DNA of 64,000 nt from an uncultured Agathobacter sp. (GTDB lineage Bacteria > Bacillota > Clostridia > Lachnospirales > Lachnospiraceae): NCBI GenBank assembly GCA_910587655.1, contig CAJUND010000015.1:1-64000 (forward strand), written 5' to 3'. The position numbers and the translations under genes were made by a program. Shown piece after piece: positions 8,065 to 15,402 of this stretch (positions within the stretch are counted from its first letter, which is position 1; each line of letters opens with the position of its first letter). The notes under the pieces were generated by a model. That model saw only the letters and a program-made list of their open reading frames with translations, made no database searches and was not told where the DNA came from.

Positions 8065-8910
8065 ATGAAAACAGGATTCATAGGCGCGGGGCGTGCAGGC
8101 TGTTCGCTGGGTAAATATTTCAGCGGCAAAGGCGTGACGCTTACGGGTTATTATGATAAGAATGATGCGGCAGCACAGGAAGCCGCAGAATTTACGCAGG
8201 CGGTCTGCTATAAGGATCTGCAGAAGCTGATGGATGATTCCGAAATGGTTTTTATCACCACAGTGGATGCACAGATTGTTCCCGTCTGGGAACAGCTAAA
8301 AGGGCTGACGCTTAAGAATCAGATTATATGTCATTGCAGTGGCGCACTATCGTCCGATTCATTTTCCGGAACCGAAAACATGGAAGTTTCGTGTTGCTCG
8401 GTTCATCCAATGTTACCGTTCAGTAGCAGACGTTCATCTTATGAGCAATTGAATCATGCATTTTTTACCGTGGAAGGGCAAATGCGGGCAGCAGACTGTG
8501 TGACCGGGCTGCTTACCTCGTTTGGAAACGAAGTCTGCCGGATTGATGCAAAAGAAAAACCGAAGTACCATGCGGCGGCAAGCATGCTGAGCAATCAGGT
8601 GGTTGCAGTGCTGGACAGTGGATACAGATTACTTGAGGAGTGCGGTTTTTCCAGGGAAAAAGCCGTGCAGGCAACTGCAGGACTGGTCCGCGGAAACGTT
8701 GAAAACGTGATTTCACAGGGGTGCAGCAGCGCCCTGACAGGTCCGGTGGAACGGAATGATGCGGAAACCATAAAAAAGCATCTTGCGTGCCTGGACAAGG
8801 ATACAGCCGTCCTCTACCGTACACTGGCAAAGTGCCTGGTACGGATTGCAGAGGAAAAACATCCAGAGCAGGATTACCAGACGCTGCAGAAGGAGCTGTC
8901 GCTTTCATAG
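8065..8910 (+). CDS. panG: DUF2520 Rossmann protein, probable ketopantoate reductase (PanG type)
   Basis: A 281-aa NAD(P)-dependent protein. The N-terminal Rossmann domain starts with GFIGAGRAGCSLGKYF, the dinucleotide-binding loop. The middle has HCSGALSSD and VHPMLPF, and the C-terminal half is the helical DUF2520 domain (KYHAAASMLSNQVVAVL and ALTGPVERND). Proteins of this family act as the ketopantoate reductase PanG in some bacteria. No panE or ilvC is visible here, and the gene leads panB, panC and panD, so it probably makes pantoate from ketopantoate. A GAAGGAAGGTGG site precedes the ATG. The biochemical role is inference from family and operon. Confidence 0.75.
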   Translation: MKTGFIGAGRAGCSLGKYFSGKGVTLTGYYDKNDAAAQEAAEFTQAVCYKDLQKLMDDSEMVFITTVDAQIVPVWEQLKGLTLKNQIICHCSGALSSDSFSGTENMEVSCCSVHPMLPFSSRRSSYEQLNHAFFTVEGQMRAADCVTGLLTSFGNEVCRIDAKEKPKYHAAASMLSNQVVAVLDSGYRLLEECGFSREKAVQATAGLVRGNVENVISQGCSSALTGPVERNDAETIKKHLACLDKDTAVLYRTLAKCLVRIAEEKHPEQDYQTLQKELSLS

Positions 8911-9010
8911 GATGTTTTACCGGAGCAGGGCGCATGGAAATTCGCCTGTCAGGTGTTTTGGGCAGACGCCCCCCTGTGGGGATTACAATGAACGGGAAAG
9001 GGATTGGAAC

Positions 9011-9838
9011 ATGAAGAATACAGTCGTTACATTTCAGGAAGCAAAACAAAAGGGAGAAAAGCTGTCCATGCTGACAGCCTATGATTATTCAACCGCGAAA
9101 CTGATTGATGAGGCAGGAATCAACGGGATTCTTGTCGGGGACTCCCTTGGCAATGTAATCCTTGGGTATGAGAATACACTTTCCGTTACCATGGAAGACA
9201 TGATTCACCACAGCGCGGCAGTGTCCCGCGGGATTACGGATACGCTGCTGGTAACGGATATGCCGTTTATGTCATACCAGACATCTGTATATGATGCCGT
9301 GGTAAATGCAGGAAGACTGGTGAAAGAAGGACATGCGCATGCAGTCAAGCTGGAGGGCGGAAAAGAAGTCTGTCCTCAGATCAAGGCGATTGTGGATGCA
9401 TCCATTCCGGTCTGTGCGCATCTTGGCCTTACACCGCAGTCCGTAAATGCTTTTGGCGGTTTCCGGGTGCAGGGAAAGGGTGAAGAGGCTGCACAGAAAA
9501 TTCTGGATGAGGCAAGGGCGGTTGAGGAAGCAGGCGCATTTGCAGTTGTGCTGGAATGTGTGCCGCAGGCGCTTGCCGCAAAGATTACAGAGAGCATCGG
9601 TATTCCGACCATTGGAATTGGTGCAGGCGCAGGCTGTGACGGGCAGATTCTGGTGTACCAGGATATGCTTGCCATGTATTCCAATATGAAGCCGAAATTT
9701 GTCAAGCAGTTCGGCCAGATTGGGGAACAGATGAAAGCAGCATTTCAGGAATATAAAAAAGAAGTCGAAGAAGGTACTTACCCGGCAGAAGAGCATACAT
9801 TTAAGATGGACGAAACATTACTTGACAAGTTATATTAA
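9011..9838 (+). CDS. panB: 3-methyl-2-oxobutanoate hydroxymethyltransferase
   Basis: PanB, 275 aa, makes ketopantoate from 2-oxoisovalerate and methylenetetrahydrofolate, the first committed step of pantothenate synthesis. Family motifs: MLTAYDYSTAKLIDEAGI, LVGDSLGNVILGYENTLSVT (metal-binding Asp), LVTDMPFMSYQ, HAVKLEGG, HLGLTPQSVNAFGGFRVQGK and IGIGAGAGCDGQILVYQD. I start at ATG 9011, next to GGGAAAGGG; the frame is open back to 8783, but that stretch overlaps panG and has no PanB similarity. It is followed 59 bp later by panC. Confidence 0.97.
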   Translation: MKNTVVTFQEAKQKGEKLSMLTAYDYSTAKLIDEAGINGILVGDSLGNVILGYENTLSVTMEDMIHHSAAVSRGITDTLLVTDMPFMSYQTSVYDAVVNAGRLVKEGHAHAVKLEGGKEVCPQIKAIVDASIPVCAHLGLTPQSVNAFGGFRVQGKGEEAAQKILDEARAVEEAGAFAVVLECVPQALAAKITESIGIPTIGIGAGAGCDGQILVYQDMLAMYSNMKPKFVKQFGQIGEQMKAAFQEYKKEVEEGTYPAEEHTFKMDETLLDKLY

Positions 9839-9897
9839 TACGGAAAATCCGGTGTATGCCAAGGGTTTAGGTTGTGTCAAGACAGGAGGGCGGTAAC

Positions 9898-10749
9898 ATG
9901 AGAATATATGAAGAAATTAGTAAAATAAGGGAGACAGTAAGAGCATGGAAGCAGGATGGTCTGACAATAGGATTTGTGCCAACCATGGGTTATCTGCATG
10001 AAGGGCATAAGAGCCTGATCGATACTGCCCGCCGTGAGAATGACCGGGTGGTAGTCAGTATTTTTGTAAACCCGATGCAGTTTGGTCCTTCCGAGGATTT
10101 TGCAAGCTATCCGAGGGATCTGGAACAAGATGCCGGGCTTTGCGAGGATGCAGGTGTGGATGTGATTTTCCATCCGACGGCCGAAGAAATGTATACAGAT
10201 GGTTTCTGTTCTTATGTTGATATGAACGGTCTGACAACAGAACTGTGCGGAAAAAGCCGTCCGACCCATTTTCGCGGGGTGCAGACAGTTGTACTGAAGC
10301 TTTTTAATATTGTCACACCGGACAGGGCTTATTTCGGGCAGAAGGACGCCCAGCAGCTGGCAGTTATTAAACGGATGGTAACAGATTTAAATGTAGGAAC
10401 TGAGATTGTGGGATGTCCGATTATCCGTGAAAAAGACGGTCTGGCGAAAAGCTCCCGCAACACCTATTTAAATGAAGAAGAGAGAAAAGCAGCATTAATC
10501 CTGCATAAAAGCCTGGAAGTGGGAAAAGCGCTTCTGGAATCCGGGGAAACAGATGCGGCAGCAGTTAAGGCGGCGATTACTGCAGAGCTTGAAACAGAGC
10601 CGCTGGCAAAAATTGATTATGTGGATGTGGTGGATTTTGATACCGTTACCCCGGTTGAAAAGACCGAAGGTCCAGTGCTTGTTGCCATTGCAGTTTATAT
10701 AGGAAAAACGCGTTTAATTGATAACTTTATCACATGTAATGCCCTGTAA
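9898..10749 (+). CDS. panC: Pantothenate synthetase
   Basis: PanC, 283 aa, ligates pantoate and beta-alanine with ATP. Motifs: FVPTMGYLHEGHKSLI (HIGH-like nucleotide site), VSIFVNPMQFGPSEDF, YPRDLEQD, FRGVQTVVLKLFNIV, YFGQKDAQQLAVIKRMV and the KMSKS-like KSSRNTYLN. Start chosen at ATG 9898 behind AGGAGGG rather than an upstream GTG at 9874. The stop codon sits inside a hairpin (10738-10757) that may tune expression of panD. Confidence 0.97.
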   Translation: MRIYEEISKIRETVRAWKQDGLTIGFVPTMGYLHEGHKSLIDTARRENDRVVVSIFVNPMQFGPSEDFASYPRDLEQDAGLCEDAGVDVIFHPTAEEMYTDGFCSYVDMNGLTTELCGKSRPTHFRGVQTVVLKLFNIVTPDRAYFGQKDAQQLAVIKRMVTDLNVGTEIVGCPIIREKDGLAKSSRNTYLNEEERKAALILHKSLEVGKALLESGETDAAAVKAAITAELETEPLAKIDYVDVVDFDTVTPVEKTEGPVLVAIAVYIGKTRLIDNFITCNAL

Positions 10750-10801
10750 AGGGCATTGCCTGCACAAATCACTTTGCGGAGCAGATTGTAATGTGATTTG
10801 T
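10738..10801 (+). other. Two inverted repeats between panC and panD
   Basis: First hairpin: 8-bp perfect stem (10738-10745 with 10750-10757, loop GTAA) covering the panC stop. Second: 9-bp perfect arms at 10764-10772 and 10793-10801. Neither is followed by a T-run, so they look like mRNA processing or stability elements, or a weak attenuator, rather than a full terminator. Confidence 0.45.
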
Positions 10802-10827
10802 TCCGTCTATACAGAAAGGAACCAGAT

Positions 10828-11226
10828 ATGAATTTTACAATGTTAAAAGGAAAAATCCATCGTGCGGTTGTCAGACAGGCAGAGTTAAATTATGTCGGCA
10901 GCATTACAATTGACACAGAGCTTTTGGATGCTGCGGGTATTCTGGAATACGAAATGGTTCAGATTGTGGATGTGGAAAACGGAAACCGTTTTGAAACATA
11001 TACGATTGCGGGTGACGCGGGTTCCGGCATGATCTGTTTAAATGGAGCGGCTGCGCGTCAGGTTGCAGTCGGCGACCATATTATTATTATGGCGTATGCC
11101 CAGATGACGCCGGAGGAGGCAGGGGAGCACCATCCGAAGGTTGTGTTCGTGGATGACGAAAACCAGATTGTCAGGGTGACGAATTATGAGAAGCATGGGA
11201 AGCTGACGGAGGATATGAAAGCTTAA
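10828..11226 (+). CDS. panD: Aspartate 1-decarboxylase (pyruvoyl enzyme)
   Basis: PanD, 132 aa, decarboxylates aspartate to beta-alanine for PanC. The proenzyme cleaves itself between G24 and S25 (YVGSITID) to form the pyruvoyl cofactor. Other family segments: MLKGKIHRAVVRQAELNY, ENGNRFETY, ICLNGAAARQVAVGD, HIIIMAYA and PKVVFVDDEN. Start chosen at ATG 10828 behind AGAAAGGA, which puts the serine at the canonical position 25. It is the last gene of the pan operon. Confidence 0.97.
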   Translation: MNFTMLKGKIHRAVVRQAELNYVGSITIDTELLDAAGILEYEMVQIVDVENGNRFETYTIAGDAGSGMICLNGAAARQVAVGDHIIIMAYAQMTPEEAGEHHPKVVFVDDENQIVRVTNYEKHGKLTEDMKA

Positions 11227-11250
11227 AATGGAGATTATAAATTTTTCGTG

Positions 11251-11279
11251 TTGATTTTTTTGAAAGAACTGTATATAAT
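11251..11279 (+). promoter_or_regulatory. Strong promoter for the ToxI-like repeat RNA
   Basis: TTGATT at 11251-11256, 17-bp spacer, TATAAT at 11274-11279. It is close to consensus and lies about 27 bp before the first 36-bp repeat. Transcription would start near 11286. Confidence 0.7.
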
Positions 11280-11285
11280 ATAAAT

Positions 11286-11449
11286 GAGCAAAGAGATTTG
11301 CTTAGTTTAAGAGCGTTGCTACTTTGAGTGCAAACCATTAATTTAAGTGCTTCACCACTTTGAATGTGAACCATTAATTTAAGTGCTTCGCAGCTTAAAA
11401 TGCGAGTTGTTAATTTTCAGGGAGATAAGTTTGCTTATCTCCTTGTTTT
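11286..11449 (+). ncRNA. ToxI-like type III antitoxin RNA with three 36-nt repeats
   Basis: Between a strong promoter and a terminator lie three head-to-tail 36-nt units: 11306-11341, 11342-11377 and 11378-11413. Units 1 and 2 are very similar (both end ACCATTAA); unit 3 has diverged. Type III toxin-antitoxin loci consist of exactly this: a short array of about 35-nt repeats, a terminator, then the toxin gene. From memory, unit 1 (with TTGCTAC and GAGTGCA) resembles the 36-nt repeats of known ToxI. Each unit would fold into a pseudoknot that inhibits one toxin monomer. The toxin gene that follows is ToxN-like but broken. No spacers are present, so this is not CRISPR. Confidence 0.7.
11421..11449 (+). 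terminator. Terminator between antitoxin RNA and toxin
   Basis: Perfect 9-bp stem (11421-11429 with 11434-11442, TTTG loop) followed by TTGTTTT. In type III loci this site sets the antitoxin-to-toxin transcript ratio by allowing partial read-through. Confidence 0.8.
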
Positions 11450-11480
11450 GTATACAAAATGGGTTGAGAGGTGAGATACT

Positions 11481-11839
11481 ATGGGGATGGATTTTTATCA
11501 TATAGACGAAGATTATATTAAATTTTTTCAAAAATATGAGATAAAAAAGAAGTAAAAGGTTCTTTACGGTTTAATTATATGATTCCGGTTCCGGACAAGT
11601 GCATTGAAAAACTGATACTCAAAGAGGTTGAGGACGAAAAATATCGGGTACTGCTGAATAAAGAATACCGGTTTTGTATGAATAATGCAGAGAAAATTCA
11701 GAAGAAAGCCAATAAAATATATGAAATGGAAATAACAAACCGTAAGCAGATTTTAACAGACAACAGTTGTGCGTTTCATATTTTGGAAGCTGGTTGTCGT
11801 GAGTACATAGAACATTATTTGAGTGATGATACCGGATAA
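11481..11839 (+). pseudogene. Broken ToxN-like type III toxin
   Basis: A good ribosome site (GAGAGGTGAG) and ATG 11481 open a frame of 24 codons containing FYHIDEDYIKFFQKYE, like the ToxN/AbiQ N-terminus, which stops at 11553-11555. A second frame from about 11543 to 11839 carries GSLRFNYMIPVP and later LLNKEYRFCMNNAEKIQKKA, matching the ToxN middle (INxxxMIPV) and C-terminal helices. Intact ToxN proteins are about 170 aa; here some 50 residues of the central barrel are missing and the frame shifts at an A-rich junction (about 11541-11557). So this appears to be an internal deletion plus frameshift in a type III endoribonuclease toxin. Confidence 0.7.
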
Positions 11840-11919
11840 AGTTAATCGGCATATATTAAACAGTTTAGATAATGCGCTGGTGGGATTATTAAAATGCAGA
11901 GGACCGTTCTTCTTATTCA

Positions 11920-12228
11920 TCAAAATGCTCCATAAAATCGTCTGTTCCTGACACGCAGCATCTGAAGCCATATATCATCGGAAATAATCCCATTGGTGAA
12001 AGCTGTCTGTAAAGTATCCCGGGGAGAGCCGGTGGCGAAGTCCAAAATTCCCATATATTCTGTAAGAATATCTTTCATTACTTTCCATGACAAATCAAAA
12101 GACAGATTAAATCTCTGTACGGTTGCTTCCAGAACCATATCATCTTCCGGTTTTTTGTCCCGGCTCTTTTTTAAGTTTTCCAGGCTTTTGCAGAAAGAGG
12201 TGTAGCGGTTAATAGATTTGTTTTTCAT
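11920..12228 (-). pseudogene. Truncated HEPN-domain protein (HI0074 family)
   Basis: 102 codons resembling the HI0074 nucleotidyltransferase-partner family, the HEPN half of HEPN/MNT toxin-antitoxin modules. Seen: LEATVQRFNLSFDLSWKVMKDIL, ATGSPRDTLQTAFTNGII and DIWLQMLRVRN. Intact relatives continue RNxxxH followed by a further 30 or so residues; here the reading frame ends at RNRRFYGAF and the conserved His of the R-x4-6-H RNase motif is missing. It follows and slightly overlaps the equally broken MNT gene, so the module appears dead. Confidence 0.7.
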
Positions 12229-12522
12229 ATTTTTTAATGTCCTCCAGTAAAAGACGGTTGCCTATTTTTTCATATTCAAAAATATCTATTTTTCTCAGGG
12301 TATCAATCTGCTCCAAATCCCGTTCCAGTTTTTGAATGTCTTTACAGCCATACACAACAAAATCAATGTCGCTGGTAAAAGCGGCTGTTCCTTTCGCAAA
12401 GGAGCCAAACAGAGAGAGCTTTTTTATTCCGTTTGTTCTGCAGATTTTTCCACCTGTGCAATTATTTCGTCTCCGTCCATTACTTTATTCTGGTTTTCCA
12501 AGCCAGCCCTTGTTGTATTCAT
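12209..12522 (-). pseudogene. Frameshifted MNT-type nucleotidyltransferase
   Basis: Reading the minus strand from ATG 12522 gives 32 codons (MNTTRAGLENQNK...) and a stop. A different frame then runs to 12209 with IKKLSLFGSFAKGTAAFTSD, the GSxAxG...SD nucleotidyltransferase signature, followed by DFVVYG and a C-terminal helix. One frameshift near 12430 separates the two parts. This is the usual upstream partner of the HEPN gene, and its end overlaps that gene by 20 bp. In intact MntA/HepT systems it AMPylates and silences the toxin. Confidence 0.7.
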
Positions 12523-12779
12523 TTTGCCTCCAGTTGCTTTGTTTATTTGGTTATAATCGTTTTCAATAGAGATATATGAGGCTTCGGTTTTGTGGTTGTT
12601 TTTTATTGTGGCATATCAGGGAATACTTTGCAAGAGGGCAGCGAAAAAGATTCTGGCGTTCACTGGCAGTTAATGATAGTGGATGTAAAACGGTATATAA
12701 CTGGATTACAAAAAAGAGGATGCCGTTGCTGAGAAAAATATATTATAGACATAATGATGTATGTATGGAGAGACAGCAC

Positions 12780-13034
12780 TCAGTAAGGTGTATCATCAAA
12801 AAAATCCTCAATGGGTTTTTCCAGCACTTTGGACAGACCATACAGTTCCATGTCTGTTACAGTTCGGCTGCCGTCTTCAATACGCGAGATAGAACCGCGG
12901 CAGATATAGACGGCTTCTGTTTCCAGACGATTGGAAAGTGTCTGCTGGCTCATGTTTTTTTCCGTACGGAATTTTTTGAGATTGGAACTAATCATATTGT
13001 ATTTTGAGGTTATGGTTGAGGTTAGTCGTTTCAT
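12780..13034 (-). CDS. XRE-family small DNA-binding regulator, copy 1
   Basis: 84 aa, a single Cro/C1-type helix-turn-helix: NLKKFRTEKNMSQQTLSNRL, then VYICRGSISRIEDGSRTVTD and GLSKVLEKPIEDFFDDTPY. The start could be ATG 13034 (AGGAG 13 bp upstream) or ATG 12995 (MISSNLKK). A second gene at 14813-15067 encodes about 80 per cent the same residues, and the similarity continues into the upstream DNA, so the two are duplicated. It probably represses its own promoter or the neighbouring divergent genes. The 12523-12779 interval downstream shows no gene. Confidence 0.8.
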   Translation of the reverse strand: MKRLTSTITSKYNMISSNLKKFRTEKNMSQQTLSNRLETEAVYICRGSISRIEDGSRTVTDMELYGLSKVLEKPIEDFFDDTPY

Positions 13035-13125
13035 CGGATGAGAGGCACTCCTTTACATATATTGATATCAATTGTGGGCTAAGGGAAGATGTTATCGTAC
13101 TCAAATGATAATATAGAAAACGTAG

Positions 13126-13153
13126 AACTTTGTCCTATAAAAGGACAAAAGTT
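13126..13153. promoter_or_regulatory. Inverted repeat upstream of XRE copy 1
   Basis: Arms AACTTTGTCCT (13126-13136) and AGGACAAAAGTT (13142-13153) around ATAAA, with one unpaired base. It lies in the divergent region between the XRE gene and the decayed surface protein and could be an operator. Confidence 0.3.
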
Positions 13154-13230
13154 AAACATGCATGGTTTATAATATTTAAAAAAGTTTCAAAGATATTATT
13201 TTTATTTTCAATAGGAGGTAAAACATAAAT

Positions 13231-14158
13231 ATGAATTGGAGAAATCGAAAGCACAATTTTTGAATACTAACGGGTCTTTTTTTGCTAATACAGGTTTTGT
13301 ACCGTCCAGGGCATAGACGGCAGAAACGATTACCGGAGGAGCCACAAAAGAAACAGCAGTGACAAAGAAATATGTACTTCAACGTACGGCTTTGTGGCTC
13401 CATATACGGGGAAGTACCGTGTGATATGTGAAAGTAAAAATCGGGGCTGCAAATTGTGAACCGAGTTACTATACCGGACAGCAGGCTGGGACAGTTTGTT
13501 GCAAAAAGAATCAGGGTACAAGTAAAATAATTGTCCTTAAGGCGGGCATTAAATATCTGGTTATTTTTTATGAAAACTAAATAAGCAGTTCTAATCTTGT
13601 AGAGGCATCTTTTTATATTTCCAGCACACCGGTGGAGGCAATTAACCTGGAAAAAACGGAGATTACATTAAATAAATCCGAGCAGTACCAGATTATTCCG
13701 CAGGTTATGCCCGAAAAAGCTGTTGATACGAGTGTAACTTACCGTACATCAAACAGTAAAGTTGCAACGGTTTCAAAAAACGGCTGTATTATAGCTACTG
13801 GTGGCGGCAAAGCCATTATCACTGTAAATTCCAACGATGGAAGCGGAGTGCAGGCAACTATTCAGGTGACAGTGAAACCGAAAAAAGTTACCAGATTGGA
13901 TTTCAATTTTTCAAAACTTGTTTTAAAGAAAAGAACGAAAAAGGCACCGGTTATAAAGGCGAAGACATATCCAACCAATGCGGATAACCGTTCGGTAACT
14001 TTTAAGAGCAGCAACAGTAAGATTGTTGCAGTGGATAAGAAAACCGGTAAGCTTTATCCCAAAAAGCAGGAACAGTTACAATTACCTGTGTAACAAATGA
14101 TGGTTCAAAATTGAAGAAAACATGTAAAGTTATTGTGAAAAGGTCCTATTTCAAATAG
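13231..14158 (+). pseudogene. Decayed secreted protein with Ig-like (BIG2) repeats
   Basis: ATG 13231 follows a perfect AGGAGG (13213-13218), but the frame is broken repeatedly in the first 400 bp. Fragments such as TAETITGGATKETAVTKKYV, APYTGKYRVICE and NCEPSYYTGQQAGTV lie in different frames. A long intact piece (13632-14093) holds two bacterial Ig-like units (SVTYRTSNSKVATVSKNG and SVTFKSSNSKIVAVDKKTGK). It then loses frame at a run of five A's near 14060; adding one A restores KKAGTVTITCVTNDGSKLKK up to the stop at 14158. Such domains occur in cell-surface proteins, and the GH16 enzyme in this window carries similar ones. Now apparently non-functional. Confidence 0.75.
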
Positions 14159-14204
14159 AAAGTCATTTTAAGAAAATTCTGATACAGTGGCAGAGGGGGA
14201 ATAT

Positions 14205-14768
14205 ATGGTGATAGCAGTAATTATTTTTGTGGCGTCATTGGTTCTGACATCCAAAATATTAAAGATTATAAATAGGGGGACAATAGGAACGACCGAGGCT
14301 TATTTTAAAAGATCAGTGACGGTTTTTTTCATTATACTTGCTATTTTGGGCTGTTTGACCCAGCCGTTATGGGACAAGGAAGAGGACACTAAGGGGGCTG
14401 AAGAAGATGTAATAGAGGCTGGTGAGGATTCTGAAGATATGAAGTATCTGGAAAATAATGATTATTATGAGGATGAAGAGTTATGGGCAGAAGATGGGGA
14501 AACAGATTATGCAGAATATCTGTTTCTGGACAGCGACAGCCGGTATCTGGAAGAAAGTGATTTAGAAGGACTTGACAAGGAGCTGTTGCGGATTGCCCGC
14601 AATGAAATATTCGCACGGCATGGCAGACGGTTTAATAGTGAGGATCTACAGGATTATTTTGATACCTGCAGCTGGTACGAAGGAACCATTGAACCGGAGA
14701 ATTTTGATGAAGGAATACTAAATGCGTATGAGAAAGCAAATATGAAGTTTATTAAGGAACATGAATAA
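14205..14768 (+). CDS. YARHG-domain membrane protein
   Basis: 187 aa. Two hydrophobic segments near the N-terminus (about 1-16 and 39-57) are followed by a strongly acidic stretch (about 60-110). The C-terminal YARHG domain (LLRIARNEIFARHGRRF, then LQDYFDTCSWYEG) is an extracytoplasmic domain of unknown function found in many Firmicutes. I chose ATG 14205 because AGAGGGGGA lies 5 bp upstream; GTG 14187 is possible. It sits between the two XRE genes. Confidence 0.8.
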   Translation: MVIAVIIFVASLVLTSKILKIINRGTIGTTEAYFKRSVTVFFIILAILGCLTQPLWDKEEDTKGAEEDVIEAGEDSEDMKYLENNDYYEDEELWAEDGETDYAEYLFLDSDSRYLEESDLEGLDKELLRIARNEIFARHGRRFNSEDLQDYFDTCSWYEGTIEPENFDEGILNAYEKANMKFIKEHE

Positions 14769-14812
14769 AGACAAGGGAATCGTGAGAACTGCGGAGACTG
14801 TGGCGTTCTGGC

Positions 14813-15067
14813 TTAGTAAGGTATATCATCAAAAAAATCTTCAATGGGTTTTTCCAATACTTTGGAAAGCCCGCACAGCTCCATATTTGTCACGGTTCGG
14901 CTTCCATCTTCAATATGCGAGATAGAGTCACGGCAGATATAGACGGCTTCCGTTTCCAGTCGGTCGGAAAGTGCCTGCTGGCTTAGTTTCTGCTCTTGAC
15001 GGAACTGTTTCAGTCTGGAACCGATCATGTTGCATTTTTGGGTGGTGGTTGTGGTTAGCCGTTTCAT
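14813..15067 (-). CDS. XRE-family small DNA-binding regulator, copy 2
   Basis: 84 aa, near-duplicate of the gene at 12780-13034: RLKQFRQEQKLSQQALSDRL, VYICRDSISHIEDGSRTVTN and GLSKVLEKPIEDFFDDIPY. Both copies end F-D-D-x-P-Y and share upstream sequence such as ACATATATTGAT. The copies lie in the same orientation about 2 kb apart and bracket the decayed surface protein and the YARHG gene. A perfect palindrome lies 44 bp upstream of the start. Likely a repressor; target unknown. Confidence 0.8.
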   Translation of the reverse strand: MKRLTTTTTQKCNMIGSRLKQFRQEQKLSQQALSDRLETEAVYICRDSISHIEDGSRTVTNMELCGLSKVLEKPIEDFFDDIPY

Positions 15068-15110
15068 TGGATGGGAGGTACTCCTTTTACATATATTGAT
15101 TCCTATTTTA

Positions 15111-15136
15111 GGTTGAGAGAAGATGTTCTCTCAACC
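15111..15136. promoter_or_regulatory. Perfect palindrome upstream of XRE copy 2
   Basis: 10-bp arms GGTTGAGAGA (15111-15120) and TCTCTCAACC (15127-15136) around AGATGT. The position suggests an autoregulatory operator. The equivalent place at copy 1 keeps the AGATGT core but the arms have decayed. Confidence 0.45.
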
Positions 15137-15138
15137 AA

Positions 15139-15330
15139 TTGGTGGTTTTGCAAAAATGTAATGGAAAAAAGATGGGAAATAAAGGAAATGATGTAATGGA
15201 GGAGTTTGGGGTAAATTTTCTTGAAATTGAGGTGCGGTTGCATCTTAGATGTCTATTTTATGATATTAAGTTGGGAAAAATAAAAGCGAAAACAGATGAG
15301 CTTGATAATGTAAACAACTTATCAGTATAA
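15139..15330 (+). CDS. Doubtful small hypothetical protein
   Basis: An open frame of 63 codons with possible starts at GTG 15139, ATG 15172 or ATG 15196. No recognised domain and no clear ribosome site. It ends in a polar helix (LGKIKAKTDELDNVNNL). It may be a chance frame or a remnant; the rest of 15068-15402 holds only the palindrome. Confidence 0.2.
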   Translation: MVVLQKCNGKKMGNKGNDVMEEFGVNFLEIEVRLHLRCLFYDIKLGKIKAKTDELDNVNNLSV

Positions 15331-15402
15331 GAAAGGCAAATAGGAGTTTAACATCTTAAAAGTGAATTTAAATATTTGACAATTTAGATAGGGGTTTTGT
15401 GA

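Noticed and set aside
8783..9010. Longer N-terminus for PanB
   Set aside because: Arg-rich translation that overlaps panG; PanB homologues start near ATG 9011.
11306..11413. 36-bp repeats as a CRISPR array
   Set aside because: The units abut head to tail with no spacers, and no cas genes are near; they fit a type III antitoxin RNA.
12576..13007. 143-codon plus-strand open frame
   Set aside because: Its second half is the complement of the XRE gene, whose helix-turn-helix is clear and duplicated elsewhere.
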